Assembly (NCBI GenBank): GCA_963205495.1
Contig: CAUJIN010000034.1
Span: 124,001-188,000 of the forward strand
Length of the DNA: 64,000 nucleotides
Source: Pseudomonadota bacterium
GTDB lineage: Bacteria > Pseudomonadota > Gammaproteobacteria > Xanthomonadales > Xanthomonadaceae
Direction of reading: 5' to 3'
Position 1 is the stretch's first letter. Each line of letters opens with the position of its first letter. Of the stretch, positions 11,059 to 19,310 are shown in pieces. The notes below the pieces were generated by a model. That model did no database searches. It was not told where the DNA came from and saw only the letters and a list, made by a program, of their open reading frames with translations. The translations under genes were made by a program, and so were the position numbers.

Positions 11059-13653
11059 ATGTTCCTTGCCAGCTACCGCCAGCACCTTTCCGAACGCGCC
11101 GCGCTCGGCATCCCCGCGCTGCCGCTGACCGCGCCGCAGACCTCCGATGTCATCGAACTGCTGAAGAACCCGCCGGCGGGAGAAGCGGATTTCCTGCTCG
11201 ATCTGCTGGTCAACCGCGTGCCGGCGGGGGTGGACGATGCCGCCAAGGTCAAGGCCAGCTACCTGGCCGCGCTCGCCTTCGGCAGCGAGAAGAACGCGCT
11301 GATTTCCCGCGCCCGCGCCACCGAACTGCTCGGCACCATGCTGGGCGGCTACAACGTGGCGCCGCTGGTGCAGCTGCTGGACGACGCCGAAGTGGGCGGC
11401 GTGGCAGCCGATGCGCTCAAGCATACCCTGCTGGTGTTCGATGCCTTCCACGACGTGGAAGAAAAGGCACGGAAGGGCAATGCCAACGCGAAGTCCGTGC
11501 TTGCGAGCTGGGCCGAGGCCGAGTGGTTCACCAGCAAGCCGGAAGTGCCGCAGAGCCTGACCATCACCGTGTTCAAGGTGCCGGGCGAAACCAATACCGA
11601 TGACCTGTCGCCCGCGCCGGACGCCACCACCCGCCCCGACATCCCGATGCACGCGCTGGCGATGCTGAAGAACAAGCGCGATGACGCGCCGTTCGTGCCC
11701 GAGGAAGACGGCAAGCGCGGCCCGATTGGGGGCATCCTCAAGCTGAAAGAGCAGGGCCATATCGTGGCCTACGTCGGCGACGTGGTCGGCACCGGCTCCA
11801 GCCGCAAGTCCGCCACCAACTCGGTGCTGTGGTGGACCGGCAACGACATTCCGCATATCCCCAACAAGCGCGAGGGTGGCGTGTGCCTGGGCGGCAAGAT
11901 CGCGCCGATCTTCTACAACACGATGGAAGACGCCGGTGCGCTGCCGATCGAACTGGACGTGAGCCAGATGCAGCACGGCGACGTGGTCGAGCTGCGCCCG
12001 TACGAAGGCAAGGCGCTCAAGGACGGCAAGGAAATCGCCAGCTTCGAGCTGAAGTCCGAAGTGCTGCTGGACGAAGTGCGCGCCGGCGGCCGCATCCCGC
12101 TGATCATCGGCCGCGGCCTGACCGCCAAGGCCCGCGAGGCGCTGGGCCTGCCGGCCACCGACCTGTTCCGCCTGCCGGTCAATCCGCCGGATACCGGCAA
12201 GGGCTTCACCCTGGCGCAGAAGATGGTGGGCCGCGCCTGCGGTCTGGCGGAAGGCCGCGGCATGCGCCCGGGCACCTACTGCGAGCCGAAGATGACCTCG
12301 GTGGGCAGCCAGGACACCACCGGCCCGATGACCCGCGACGAGCTGAAAGATTTGGCCTGCCTCGGTTTCAGCGCCGATCTGGTGATGCAATCGTTCTGCC
12401 ACACCGCGGCCTACCCCAAGCCGGTCGACGTCAAGACCCACCACACCCTGCCGCAGTTCATTTCCACCCGCGGCGGCATCAGCTTGCGTCCGGGCGACGG
12501 CGTGATCCACAGCTGGCTCAACCGCATGTTGTTGCCTGATACCGTCGGCACCGGCGGCGACTCCCACACCCGCTTCCCGATCGGCATCTCGTTCCCCGCC
12601 GGCTCGGGGCTGGTGGCCTTTGCCGCCGCAACGGGCGTGATGCCGCTGGACATGCCCGAATCGGTGCTGGTGCGCTTCAAGGGTGCGTTGCAGCCGGGCG
12701 TGACCTTGCGCGATCTGGTCAATGCCATCCCGTTGTACGCCATCAAGGCGGGCCTGTTGACCGTGGCCAAGGCCGGCAAGAAGAACATCTTCTCCGGCCG
12801 CATCCTCGAGATCGAAGGCCTGCCCGACCTGAAGGTGGAGCAGGCGTTCGAGCTGTCCGACGCCTCCGCCGAGCGCTCCGCCGCCGGCTGCACGGTGCGC
12901 CTGAACAAGGAGCCGATCATCGAATACTTGAACAGCAATATCGTGCTGCTGAAGAACATGATCGCCCAGGGCTATCAGGACGCCCGCTCGCTCAAGCGCC
13001 GGATCGAGAAGATGGAGGCCTGGCTGGCCAATCCGACCCTGCTGGAGCCCGACGCCGACGCCGAATACGCCGCCGTCATCGAGATCGATCTGGCCGACGT
13101 GCACGAGCCGATCGTGGCCTGCCCGAACGATCCGGACGACGTGAAGACGCTCTCCGAGGTCGCCGGTGCGAAGATCGACGAGGTCTTCATCGGCTCCTGC
13201 ATGACCAATATCGGCCACTTCCGCGCCGCCGCCAAGCTGCTGGAAGGAAAGCGCGACCTGCCTACGCGTCTGTGGGTCGCACCGCCCACCAAGATGGACG
13301 AGGCCGAACTCACCAAGGAAGGCCACTACGGCACCTTCGGCGTGGCCGGCGCGCGCACGGAAATGCCCGGCTGCTCGCTGTGCATGGGCAACCAGGCGCA
13401 GATCCGCGAGGGGTCCACCGCGATGTCCACCAGCACCCGCAACTTCCCCAATCGCCTGGGTCGCAACACCGACGTCTACCTGGGCTCGGCCGAGCTGGCA
13501 GCGATCTGCGCGATCCTCGGCCGCATCCCGACGCGCGAGGAGTACCTCGCCAGCGCCGGGGTGATCGGTGCGCAGGGCGACCAGATCTACCGCTACATGA
13601 ACTTCGATCAGATCGAGGAGTACCGCGAGGTGGCCGAGGGCGTGACGGACTGA
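11059..13653 (+). CDS. acnB: Bifunctional aconitate hydratase 2 / 2-methylisocitrate dehydratase
   Basis: Main TCA-cycle aconitase of the AcnB type, 864 residues (E. coli 865). The N-terminal HEAT-like region is followed by the swivel domain ([18 protein letters not shown]) and the catalytic domains. Cluster cysteines are in SCMTNIGHF near residue 713 and GCSLCMGNQ near residue 771. GGAG lies 9 nt before the ATG. The ortholog in Xanthomonas campestris is RpfA, beside the rpfB/rpfF quorum-sensing genes. Those genes are absent here, and instead a cytochrome-barrel gene and a second copy of the acnB 3' end follow. Confidence 0.96.
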   Translation: MFLASYRQHLSERAALGIPALPLTAPQTSDVIELLKNPPAGEADFLLDLLVNRVPAGVDDAAKVKASYLAALAFGSEKNALISRARATELLGTMLGGYNVAPLVQLLDDAEVGGVAADALKHTLLVFDAFHDVEEKARKGNANAKSVLASWAEAEWFTSKPEVPQSLTITVFKVPGETNTDDLSPAPDATTRPDIPMHALAMLKNKRDDAPFVPEEDGKRGPIGGILKLKEQGHIVAYVGDVVGTGSSRKSATNSVLWWTGNDIPHIPNKREGGVCLGGKIAPIFYNTMEDAGALPIELDVSQMQHGDVVELRPYEGKALKDGKEIASFELKSEVLLDEVRAGGRIPLIIGRGLTAKAREALGLPATDLFRLPVNPPDTGKGFTLAQKMVGRACGLAEGRGMRPGTYCEPKMTSVGSQDTTGPMTRDELKDLACLGFSADLVMQSFCHTAAYPKPVDVKTHHTLPQFISTRGGISLRPGDGVIHSWLNRMLLPDTVGTGGDSHTRFPIGISFPAGSGLVAFAAATGVMPLDMPESVLVRFKGALQPGVTLRDLVNAIPLYAIKAGLLTVAKAGKKNIFSGRILEIEGLPDLKVEQAFELSDASAERSAAGCTVRLNKEPIIEYLNSNIVLLKNMIAQGYQDARSLKRRIEKMEAWLANPTLLEPDADAEYAAVIEIDLADVHEPIVACPNDPDDVKTLSEVAGAKIDEVFIGSCMTNIGHFRAAAKLLEGKRDLPTRLWVAPPTKMDEAELTKEGHYGTFGVAGARTEMPGCSLCMGNQAQIREGSTAMSTSTRNFPNRLGRNTDVYLGSAELAAICAILGRIPTREEYLASAGVIGAQGDQIYRYMNFDQIEEYREVAEGVTD

Positions 13654-13681
13654 GCGTCCGTTTCATCGATGGATGCAAGGC

Positions 13682-13713
13682 AAGAAGCCCGGCCCTGTGC
13701 CGGGCTTCTTCGT
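13682..13713 (+). terminator. Intrinsic terminator of acnB
   Basis: A perfect 12-bp stem (AAGAAGCCCGGC / GCCGGGCTTCTT) with a 5-base loop, 28 bp after the acnB stop. The descending arm ends in T-rich sequence. It separates acnB from the cytochrome gene. Confidence 0.8.
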
Positions 13714-13840
13714 TCATGAGGATGGCAGCAGTGAGGGAAAGTCCGCGACGTGGGCAGCACTCCATGGAAGATGATTACCTGCGACCATTTCTACCGTGCG
13801 CAGGTCAAACGCAACTTGTTTCGTGCAACGCGCACACGGC

Positions 13841-13854
13841 TTGATCTCAATCAA
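13841..13854. promoter_or_regulatory. FNR/Anr-type binding site
   Basis: TTGATCTCAATCAA matches the full FNR consensus (TTGAT, four bases, ATCAA). It is centred at 13847.5, 52 bp before the first candidate ATG of the cytochrome-barrel gene. If this were a class II site at -41.5, transcription would start near 13889. The -10 region at that spacing is weak, so the exact promoter is not settled. The same dyad can be read as a CRP-family half-site pair, but both ATCAA halves favour FNR. Confidence 0.7.
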
Positions 13855-13899
13855 GCCATCTTCGTGCCTTTTGCGTTTGACTGGTCACGGGTTTATCCA

Positions 13900-15000
13900 A
13901 TGAGACTCAATGCCATGAACATCGTTCGACAATTGCTCGCAATCTGCCTGTGCCTCCAGGTCTGCGTGGTCGTCGCTGCGACGGGCGGGAGTGACCGCGG
14001 CAAAGCCGTCTACTCCACCTATTGCATCAGCTGTCATGGCGTGAACGGGCAGCCCGAACTTGACTCGCCGCTGGTCCAGAGCCTGGACATCACGCCCGCG
14101 AATTTTTCCGACATCCTGTTCAACAGTCGCGAACCGGCGTCGACCTGGAAAGGCGTGATCACCCACGGTGGGCCGGCGCTCGGCTTTTCCGTCTCGATGC
14201 CGCCTTTCGGCGAAACCCTGACCGAGGCCGACATCGATGCCGTGCTCGACTACATCAAGACCGACATCGGCGGCACCCACGACTACCCGGACGGCGCGCT
14301 CAACCTGTATCTGCCGATGCGGACCAAGAAGGCGTTTCCGGAAGACGAGTGGGTGTGGAAGACGCGCTACAGCGACGTGGACGGCGGCCACTCCTGGAAG
14401 AACACGCTGGAGTACGAGTTCCGCATCGGCACGCGCGCACAGGGCGTTCTCGAAGTCAGCCACGAGGCCAATGGCGACACCTCCCGCTTCAGTGCGTTCG
14501 AGCCCGGATTCAAGTACGTCCTCAAGCACGACCGGCAGGCGGGCTTCATCCTCACCGGCGCGGTCCAGCTTGGCGTACCGCTGAACGGCGACGCGCACTG
14601 GCAGATCCTGCCCTATCTCGCAATCGGCAAGATCCTCAATGACGATTTCACCTTCCAGGGCAGCGCCCGGCTGAAGCTGGATCTGGACGATTCCGACAGG
14701 AGCAGCGCGGAGCTCGCCGGCGTCGTGCACTGGACCCACACCCCCTGGCCGCGAAGCGTTTTCCCGGCGCTGGAAATCGTGGCCGAGGTGCCGTTCGAGC
14801 GCGGCATCGGTCCGGCGCGCAAGGAAGCCGTGCAGTGGTCCGCGCTGCCGCAGGCCCGCATCGGCCTCAACAAGCGCGGCAACATTGCCCTCAACGTTGG
14901 CGCGGAGCTGCCGCTCAACGACACCCAGCGCTACGACTGGCGCGGCTACGTCTATTTCATCTGGGACTTCGCCGACGGAGGGCTTTTCGACGGATGGTAG
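13900..15000 (+). CDS. Monohaem cytochrome c fused to a predicted outer-membrane beta-barrel
   Basis: Protein of 366 residues. A signal peptide (residues 1-27) is followed by a class I cytochrome c domain with the haem site YCISCHG at residues 41-47 and a likely axial Met in SVSMPPFG near residue 100. From about residue 140 to the end the sequence alternates polar and hydrophobic residues in strand-sized blocks with tight turns. It ends in a Trp, as outer-membrane barrels often do with an aromatic residue. The second half recalls the porin-like family linked to phenol-degradation (MetA) pathways. ATG at 13900 or 13915 are both possible; an upstream ATG at 13750 would include the FNR box in the coding sequence and is rejected. 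The layout parallels Cyc2-type fused cytochrome-porins, but the haem region lacks the Cyc2 motif as I know it. It lies between two acnB 3' ends and its leader is noticeably less GC-rich than the neighbours. Confidence 0.75.
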   Translation: MRLNAMNIVRQLLAICLCLQVCVVVAATGGSDRGKAVYSTYCISCHGVNGQPELDSPLVQSLDITPANFSDILFNSREPASTWKGVITHGGPALGFSVSMPPFGETLTEADIDAVLDYIKTDIGGTHDYPDGALNLYLPMRTKKAFPEDEWVWKTRYSDVDGGHSWKNTLEYEFRIGTRAQGVLEVSHEANGDTSRFSAFEPGFKYVLKHDRQAGFILTGAVQLGVPLNGDAHWQILPYLAIGKILNDDFTFQGSARLKLDLDDSDRSSAELAGVVHWTHTPWPRSVFPALEIVAEVPFERGIGPARKEAVQWSALPQARIGLNKRGNIALNVGAELPLNDTQRYDWRGYVYFIWDFADGGLFDGW

Positions 15001-15055
15001 GAGGCAAGGGGAAGAGCCGTACCAAGGTGAGAAGTCGGCAAGGCGCGGGCGACCG

Positions 15056-15174
15056 CTAAGGAAAGTCTGAGCAAGTCTCTTCCGTCGTTCCAGCGAAGGC
15101 TGGAACCCATTCTAAAACAGCAACATGGATCCCAGCCTTCGCTGGGATGACGGCTTGTTCAGAGGTTCCCTAAG
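15056..15174. repeat. MITE/REP-like dyad element
   Basis: Inner arms 15083-15109 and 15126-15152 are inverted repeats (CGTCGTTCCAGCGAAGGC against CGTCATCCCAGCGAAGGC read on the other strand), and each arm can also fold on itself. Outer arms near 15056-15076 and 15154-15174 match in about 15 of 21 positions (AGGAAAGTCTGAGCAAG against AGGGAACCTCTGAACAAG). The sequence type recurs in xanthomonads and other proteobacteria. It ends exactly where the acnB 3' copy begins. Confidence 0.7.
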
Positions 15175-15497
15175 GCGCCTTCGGCGTGGCCGGCGCGCGC
15201 ACCGAGATGCCCGGCTGCTCGCTGTGCATGGGCAACCAGGCGCAGATCCGCGAGGGCAGCACCGCCATGTCCACCTCCACCCGCAACTTCCCCAACCGCC
15301 TGGGCCGCAACACCAACGTCTATCTGGGCTCGGCGGAACTGGCGGCGATCTGCGCGATCCTGGGCCGCATCCCGACGCGCGAGGAATACCTCGCCGGCAC
15401 CGGGGTCATCAGCGTGCAGGGCGATGCGATCTACCGCTACATGAACTTCGACCAGATCGAGGAATACCGCGAGGTGGCCGAGGGCGTGACGGACTGA
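15175..15497 (+). pseudogene. acnB': Second copy of the acnB 3' end (fragment)
   Basis: Codes in frame for the last 106 or so residues of AcnB, from [15 protein letters not shown] to the identical terminal VAEGVTD and stop. The match with 13331-13653 continues 9 bp past the stop. My hand alignment finds about 29 nucleotide differences in 325 (roughly 91% identity), most of them silent, with about 7 amino-acid changes. It carries only one of the two cluster-ligand motifs and cannot be a working aconitase. Internal ATGs occur but no ribosome site or promoter is evident. The silent-site bias means the two alleles diverged while under selection, so this is not a fresh tandem duplicate. Confidence 0.85.
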
Positions 15498-15524
15498 GCG
15501 TCCCGGACCGGATGGCAAGCGAAC

Positions 15525-15560
15525 GGGCGTCGCTTCGACGGATGCGACGCCCTTTGTCTT
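15525..15560 (+). terminator. Intrinsic terminator after the acnB fragment
   Basis: A 9-bp stem GGGCGTCGC / GCGACGCCC with a 10-base loop is followed by TTTGTCTT. It is a good terminator and differs from the one after intact acnB. It may be the terminator of the original acnB allele at this locus. Confidence 0.75.
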
Positions 15561-15656
15561 ATGCTGCCATCATGACTTGGGCTTGATCTTTCGCGTAGCG
15601 AGTCCATTTTCATCCTGTGCGCCGTCTGCGCCGCGCCTTTCTTCCGAAGGATCCCA

Positions 15657-17099
15657 ATGACCTCATCCCTGATGCTGGCGCAGGCGCGCCTTCTTGCTCC
15701 CGCCGGTCTGGATGCCGGCGACCTCGAACGCGCTTTCGGGCGGCTGCTCGGCCCCGGCGTGGACGAGGCCGACCTGTACTTCCAGAACTCGCGGCAGGAA
15801 AGCTGGGCGCTGGAGGATGGCATCGTCAAGAGCGGCTCGCACGCGATCGAGCAGGGCGTGGGCGTGCGCGCGCTGTCGGGCGAGAAGACCGGCTTCGCCT
15901 ATTCCGACGAGATCCGCCTGCCGGCGCTGCTGGAAGCCGCCGGCGCGGCGCGCGCGATCGCGCGCGGCGGAAATGCCGTGGCGGGTGCGGGCCTGCGCCT
16001 GCGCGAGGCGGTAGCGCTGTATCCGGCCATCGACCCGGTAGAGAGCCTGGACAGCGAGTCCAAGGTGCGGGTGCTGCGCGAGATCGACGCCTACCTGCGC
16101 GCCGCCGATTCCTGCGTGGTGCAGGTGATGGTGAGTCTCTCGGCAACGCTCGACACCGTGCTGGTGGCGCGTTCGGACGGGGTGATGGCCGGTGACGTGC
16201 GCCCGCTGGTGCGGCTCAACGTCAGCGTGATCGTGGAGCGCGATGGCCGGCGCGAGCAGGGCTACGCCGGCGGCGGCGGGCGCCACGGCTATGCGGAACT
16301 GCTGGAAGGTCGCCGCGCCTTCGCCATCGCGGACGAGGCACTGCGCCAGGCGCGCGTTGCGCTGGAGGCCGTGCCCGCGCCTGCCGGCTCGATGCCGGTG
16401 GTGCTGGGGCCCGGCTGGCCGGGCGTGATGCTGCACGAGGCCGTGGGCCATGGGCTGGAAGGCGACTTCAACCGCAAGGGCACGTCCACCTATGCCGGGC
16501 GCATGGGGCAGAAGGTGACCTCGGAGCTGTGCACCATCGTCGATGACGGCACGTTGCCGGGACGGCGCGGCTCGCTCAGCGTCGATGATGAAGGCACACC
16601 GACCCGGTGCACCACGCTGATCGAGAAGGGCCGGCTGGTGGGCTACATGCAGGATCGGCTCAACGCGCGCCTTATGGGCGTCGCTCCCACCGGCAACGGG
16701 CGGCGCGAGTCCTTCTCGCGCCTGCCGATGCCGCGCATGACCAATACCTACATGCTGGCGGGAAACGACGACCCGGCCGACATCATCAAAAGCGTCAAGC
16801 GCGGCCTCTACGCGGTCAACTTCGGCGGCGGGCAGGTGGACATCACTTCGGGCAAGTTCGTGTTTTCCGCGACCGAGGCCTACCTCATCGAAGACGGGAC
16901 GATCACCGCGCCGGTGAAGGGTGCCACCCTGATCGGCAACGGCCCGGAAGCCATGACGCGGGTCAGCATGGTCGGCCACGACCTCGCGCTCGACGAAGGC
17001 GTGGGCGTGTGCGGCAAGGAAGGCCAGAGCGTGCCGGTGGGCGTGGGCCAGCCGACCCTGAAGATCGACCAGATGACCGTCGGCGGCACGCAGGCGTGA
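15657..17099 (+). CDS. tldD: Metalloprotease TldD
   Basis: Catalytic subunit of the TldD/TldE (PmbA) heterodimeric protease, which degrades unfolded peptides and matures some RiPP peptides (microcin B17 in E. coli). The 480 residues match the family. The zinc-binding [11 protein letters not shown] lies near residue 259. [20 protein letters not shown] and the C-terminal [18 protein letters not shown] are conserved family blocks. The partner pmbA lies 750 bp downstream with only darP between, so all three sit at one locus. Confidence 0.95.
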   Translation: MTSSLMLAQARLLAPAGLDAGDLERAFGRLLGPGVDEADLYFQNSRQESWALEDGIVKSGSHAIEQGVGVRALSGEKTGFAYSDEIRLPALLEAAGAARAIARGGNAVAGAGLRLREAVALYPAIDPVESLDSESKVRVLREIDAYLRAADSCVVQVMVSLSATLDTVLVARSDGVMAGDVRPLVRLNVSVIVERDGRREQGYAGGGGRHGYAELLEGRRAFAIADEALRQARVALEAVPAPAGSMPVVLGPGWPGVMLHEAVGHGLEGDFNRKGTSTYAGRMGQKVTSELCTIVDDGTLPGRRGSLSVDDEGTPTRCTTLIEKGRLVGYMQDRLNARLMGVAPTGNGRRESFSRLPMPRMTNTYMLAGNDDPADIIKSVKRGLYAVNFGGGQVDITSGKFVFSATEAYLIEDGTITAPVKGATLIGNGPEAMTRVSMVGHDLALDEGVGVCGKEGQSVPVGVGQPTLKIDQMTVGGTQA

Positions 17100-17154
17100 G
17101 GGACTGGAGCGTGGAAAACTCGCTTCGGCGCGCGCCGTGGACTTGCGCGATCGA

Positions 17155-17739
17155 CTACGGTTCGAGATCTTCCTCGTCGAAGTCGGGCGCTTCGCTTTCC
17201 GGCGCATCGGCGATCTCTCCTTCCCCGGCCGCCAGCGCCTTCAGCACCCGGAACAGCTCGCGGAAGGCGCGCGGCGGGCGCTGTTTCTCCCGCTCCAGCC
17301 GCGCGTTGCGCACGAGCTGGCGCAGCAGCTGGCGGTCGGCGTCGGGGTATTCGTCCAGCAGTTCGGCCAGCGCCTCGTCGCCACCTTCCAGCAGGCGCTC
17401 GCGCCAGGACTCCAGCCGGTGCAGCTCGGCGGTTTCGCGGCGCGACTGGTCGCGGTCCTTGTCCAGCACGCTGCGGATCGCATCGAGGATGTCGTCTTCT
17501 TCGCGCCGCATCGCCTTGGCGAGGAACTGGAGCTGGCGCTTGCGCGCGATCTGCGCGGTGATGCGGCGCGATTCGCGCACCAGATCGCGCAGATCCTCGG
17601 GCATCGGCAGCGCGGCGAGCTGGCGGTCGGGCAGATCGACCAGACGCTCGGCCAGGGCCAGCACGTCGAGCGCCTCGCGGCGCTTCTGGCTGCGGCTGGG
17701 AGAAAGGAATTCGCCGGTTTCGGGATCGCGTCCGCGCAT
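17155..17739 (-). CDS. yjgA: Dual-action ribosomal maturation protein DarP (YjgA, DUF615)
   Basis: Ribosome-associated factor of the late 50S precursor, 194 residues. It opens with [19 protein letters not shown] and carries the family-typical [19 protein letters not shown] and highly charged helical body. The ATG at 17739 directly precedes the conserved N-terminus; the longer frame upstream runs through a dispersed repeat and is rejected. It is divergent from pmbA, an arrangement also known around pmbA in enterobacteria. Confidence 0.92.
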   Translation of the reverse strand: MRGRDPETGEFLSPSRSQKRREALDVLALAERLVDLPDRQLAALPMPEDLRDLVRESRRITAQIARKRQLQFLAKAMRREEDDILDAIRSVLDKDRDQSRRETAELHRLESWRERLLEGGDEALAELLDEYPDADRQLLRQLVRNARLEREKQRPPRAFRELFRVLKALAAGEGEIADAPESEAPDFDEEDLEP

Positions 17740-17741
17740 GG

Positions 17742-17833
17742 TTCGGGATTCGGGATTGGGGATTCGGGATTGGGGATTCGGTGGGAGCGGAGCGGCTGGC
17801 GGCCGATTCCCCATTCCCCATTCCCGATTCCCG
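17742..17833. repeat. Dispersed GGGATTCGGGATTGGGG repeat, inverted pair
   Basis: Tandem copies of a GGGATTCGGGATTGGG unit (17742-17780) face an inverted set (17805-17833, ATTCCCCATTCCCGATTCCC). Together they fill the intergenic space between darP and pmbA. The same unit occurs at 37351-37379 inside the hisA start. Repeats of this type are scattered in many xanthomonad genomes. Confidence 0.75.
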
Positions 17834-17855
17834 TAAAACACAAAGGATAGTGCAG

Positions 17856-19211
17856 ATGACGAACGAACTTGAGCGAGACGATGCAGGGCAGACGCAGGCG
17901 AGACTGGCCGAGCTCGCGCGCGAGGTGCTGGCACGCTGCCGCGCGCGCGGTGCGGGCCAGGCCGAGGTGGACCTGAGCGAGGAGCGCGGTCTTTCGGTGG
18001 GCGTGCGCCTGGGCGAGGTGGAGACGGTGGAATACACCCGCGATCGGGGGCTGTCGCTGACGGTGTATTTCGGCACGCGCAAGGCCAGCGCCAGCACCGC
18101 CGACCTCGACCCGGGTTCGATCGAGGCCACCATCGAACAGGCCTGTGCCATCGCCCGATACACCGAGGAAGACCCCTGCGCCGGGCTGGCCGACGCCGCG
18201 CGCATGGCCACGCGCTTTCCCGACTTCGACCTGTGGCACCCGCTGCCGCTGGACGCCGATGCGGCGATCGCGCGCGCGCTGGCCTGCGAGGAGGCAGGGC
18301 GCGCCGCCGATGCGCGCATCGCCAACTCGGAAGGAGCCAATGCCTCGCAGAGCCAGAGCATCGGCGTCTACGCCAACAGCCACGGCTTTCTGGGCGCGGA
18401 AAGCGGCACCAGCCACGGCCTCAGCCTTTCGCTGATCGCAGGCGAGGGCGAGGCGATGCAGCGCGACTACTGGTACGACGGCCACTGCCATCCGGACGTG
18501 CTGGCCTCGCCCGAAACCGTGGGTCGGCGCGCGGCCGAGCGCACCGTGGCGCGACTGGACCCGCGCGCAGCGCCGACCGGCACCTACCCGGTGCTGTACT
18601 CGGCCGAGGTCGCGCGCTCGCTGATCGGGCACCTCCTGGGTGCGGTGTCGGGCGGGGCGCTGTACCGGCGCGCGAGCTTCCTGCTCGACCACCTCGGCAA
18701 GCCCGTGCTGCCGCGCGGAATCGACCTGATCGAACGCCCGCACCTCCTGCGCGGGCATCGCTCCGCGGCCTTCGATGCCGAAGGCGTGGAAACCCGCGAG
18801 TCGGCGCTGGTCGAGGGCGGCGTGCTGGCGCGCTACCTCCTGGGCAGCTATTCGGCGCGCAAGCTCGGCATGGAAAGCACCGGCAACGCCGGCGGCGTGC
18901 ACAATCTTGCCATCACCACCGGCCGCGACGACCTTGCGGCGCTGCTGCGCGGCATGGGGCGCGGCCTGCTGGTCACCGAGCTGATGGGGCAGGGCGTCAA
19001 CGCCATCACCGGCGACTACTCGCGCGGCGCCGCCGGATTCTGGGTGGAAGGCGGCGAGATCGCCTACGCCGTGGACGAAGCCACCATCGCCGGGAGCCTC
19101 AAGGACATGCTGCTCGGCATCGAGGCCGTGGGCTGCGACGTGGACCCGCGCTCGCACATCGCCACCGGATCGATCCTGGTGGGAAGGATGATGGTGGCGG
19201 GCGGCGAGTGA
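17856..19211 (+). CDS. pmbA: Metalloprotease PmbA/TldE
   Basis: Non-catalytic partner of TldD in the TldD/E protease; 451 residues. The family features [29 protein letters not shown] near the N-terminus (residues about 50-78), [17 protein letters not shown] and the terminal [15 protein letters not shown] are visible. It has no HExxxH, as expected for TldE. The start is placed at ATG 17856, which has AGGA about 10 nt upstream; the longer frame would translate the dispersed repeat. Confidence 0.94.
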   Translation: MTNELERDDAGQTQARLAELAREVLARCRARGAGQAEVDLSEERGLSVGVRLGEVETVEYTRDRGLSLTVYFGTRKASASTADLDPGSIEATIEQACAIARYTEEDPCAGLADAARMATRFPDFDLWHPLPLDADAAIARALACEEAGRAADARIANSEGANASQSQSIGVYANSHGFLGAESGTSHGLSLSLIAGEGEAMQRDYWYDGHCHPDVLASPETVGRRAAERTVARLDPRAAPTGTYPVLYSAEVARSLIGHLLGAVSGGALYRRASFLLDHLGKPVLPRGIDLIERPHLLRGHRSAAFDAEGVETRESALVEGGVLARYLLGSYSARKLGMESTGNAGGVHNLAITTGRDDLAALLRGMGRGLLVTELMGQGVNAITGDYSRGAAGFWVEGGEIAYAVDEATIAGSLKDMLLGIEAVGCDVDPRSHIATGSILVGRMMVAGGE

Positions 19212-19240
19212 ATTTGAATCACAGGAAGTGGCCCCAAGCC

Positions 19241-19269
19241 TTGTAAGCCCCCGTTGTGCCCCGCACAAT
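19241..19269 (+). promoter_or_regulatory. Candidate sigma-70 promoter for ppsA
   Basis: TTGTAA (19241-19246) and CACAAT (19264-19269) are separated by exactly 17 bp, 41 bp before the ppsA start codon. Both boxes match the consensus in four of six positions. Confidence 0.5.
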
Positions 19270-19310
19270 AACGGGTTCAACCCTTTCCCAGCTCGCTCCG
19301 GAGCCAACGC

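Noticed and set aside
11002..13326. 774-residue antisense frame over acnB
   Set aside because: Shadow of acnB; His/Gly/Arg-rich with no recognisable domain.
13841..13854. Reading the dyad as a CRP/Clp site
   Set aside because: CRP sites have TGTGA half-sites with wider spacing; this is an exact TTGAT-N4-ATCAA.
13750..13899. Upstream ATG extending the cytochrome-barrel protein by 50 residues
   Set aside because: It would place the FNR box inside the gene and put the signal peptide 55 residues into the chain.
13900..15000. Calling the cytochrome-barrel protein Cyc2
   Set aside because: The architecture is similar, but the sequence after the haem motif is an ordinary class I cytochrome c and the barrel part is shorter than in Cyc2.
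15186..15497. Treating the acnB 3' copy as a functional small gene
   Set aside because: It covers only the last 12% of AcnB, lacks one cluster-ligand motif and has no visible start signals; a stranded gene fragment explains it better.
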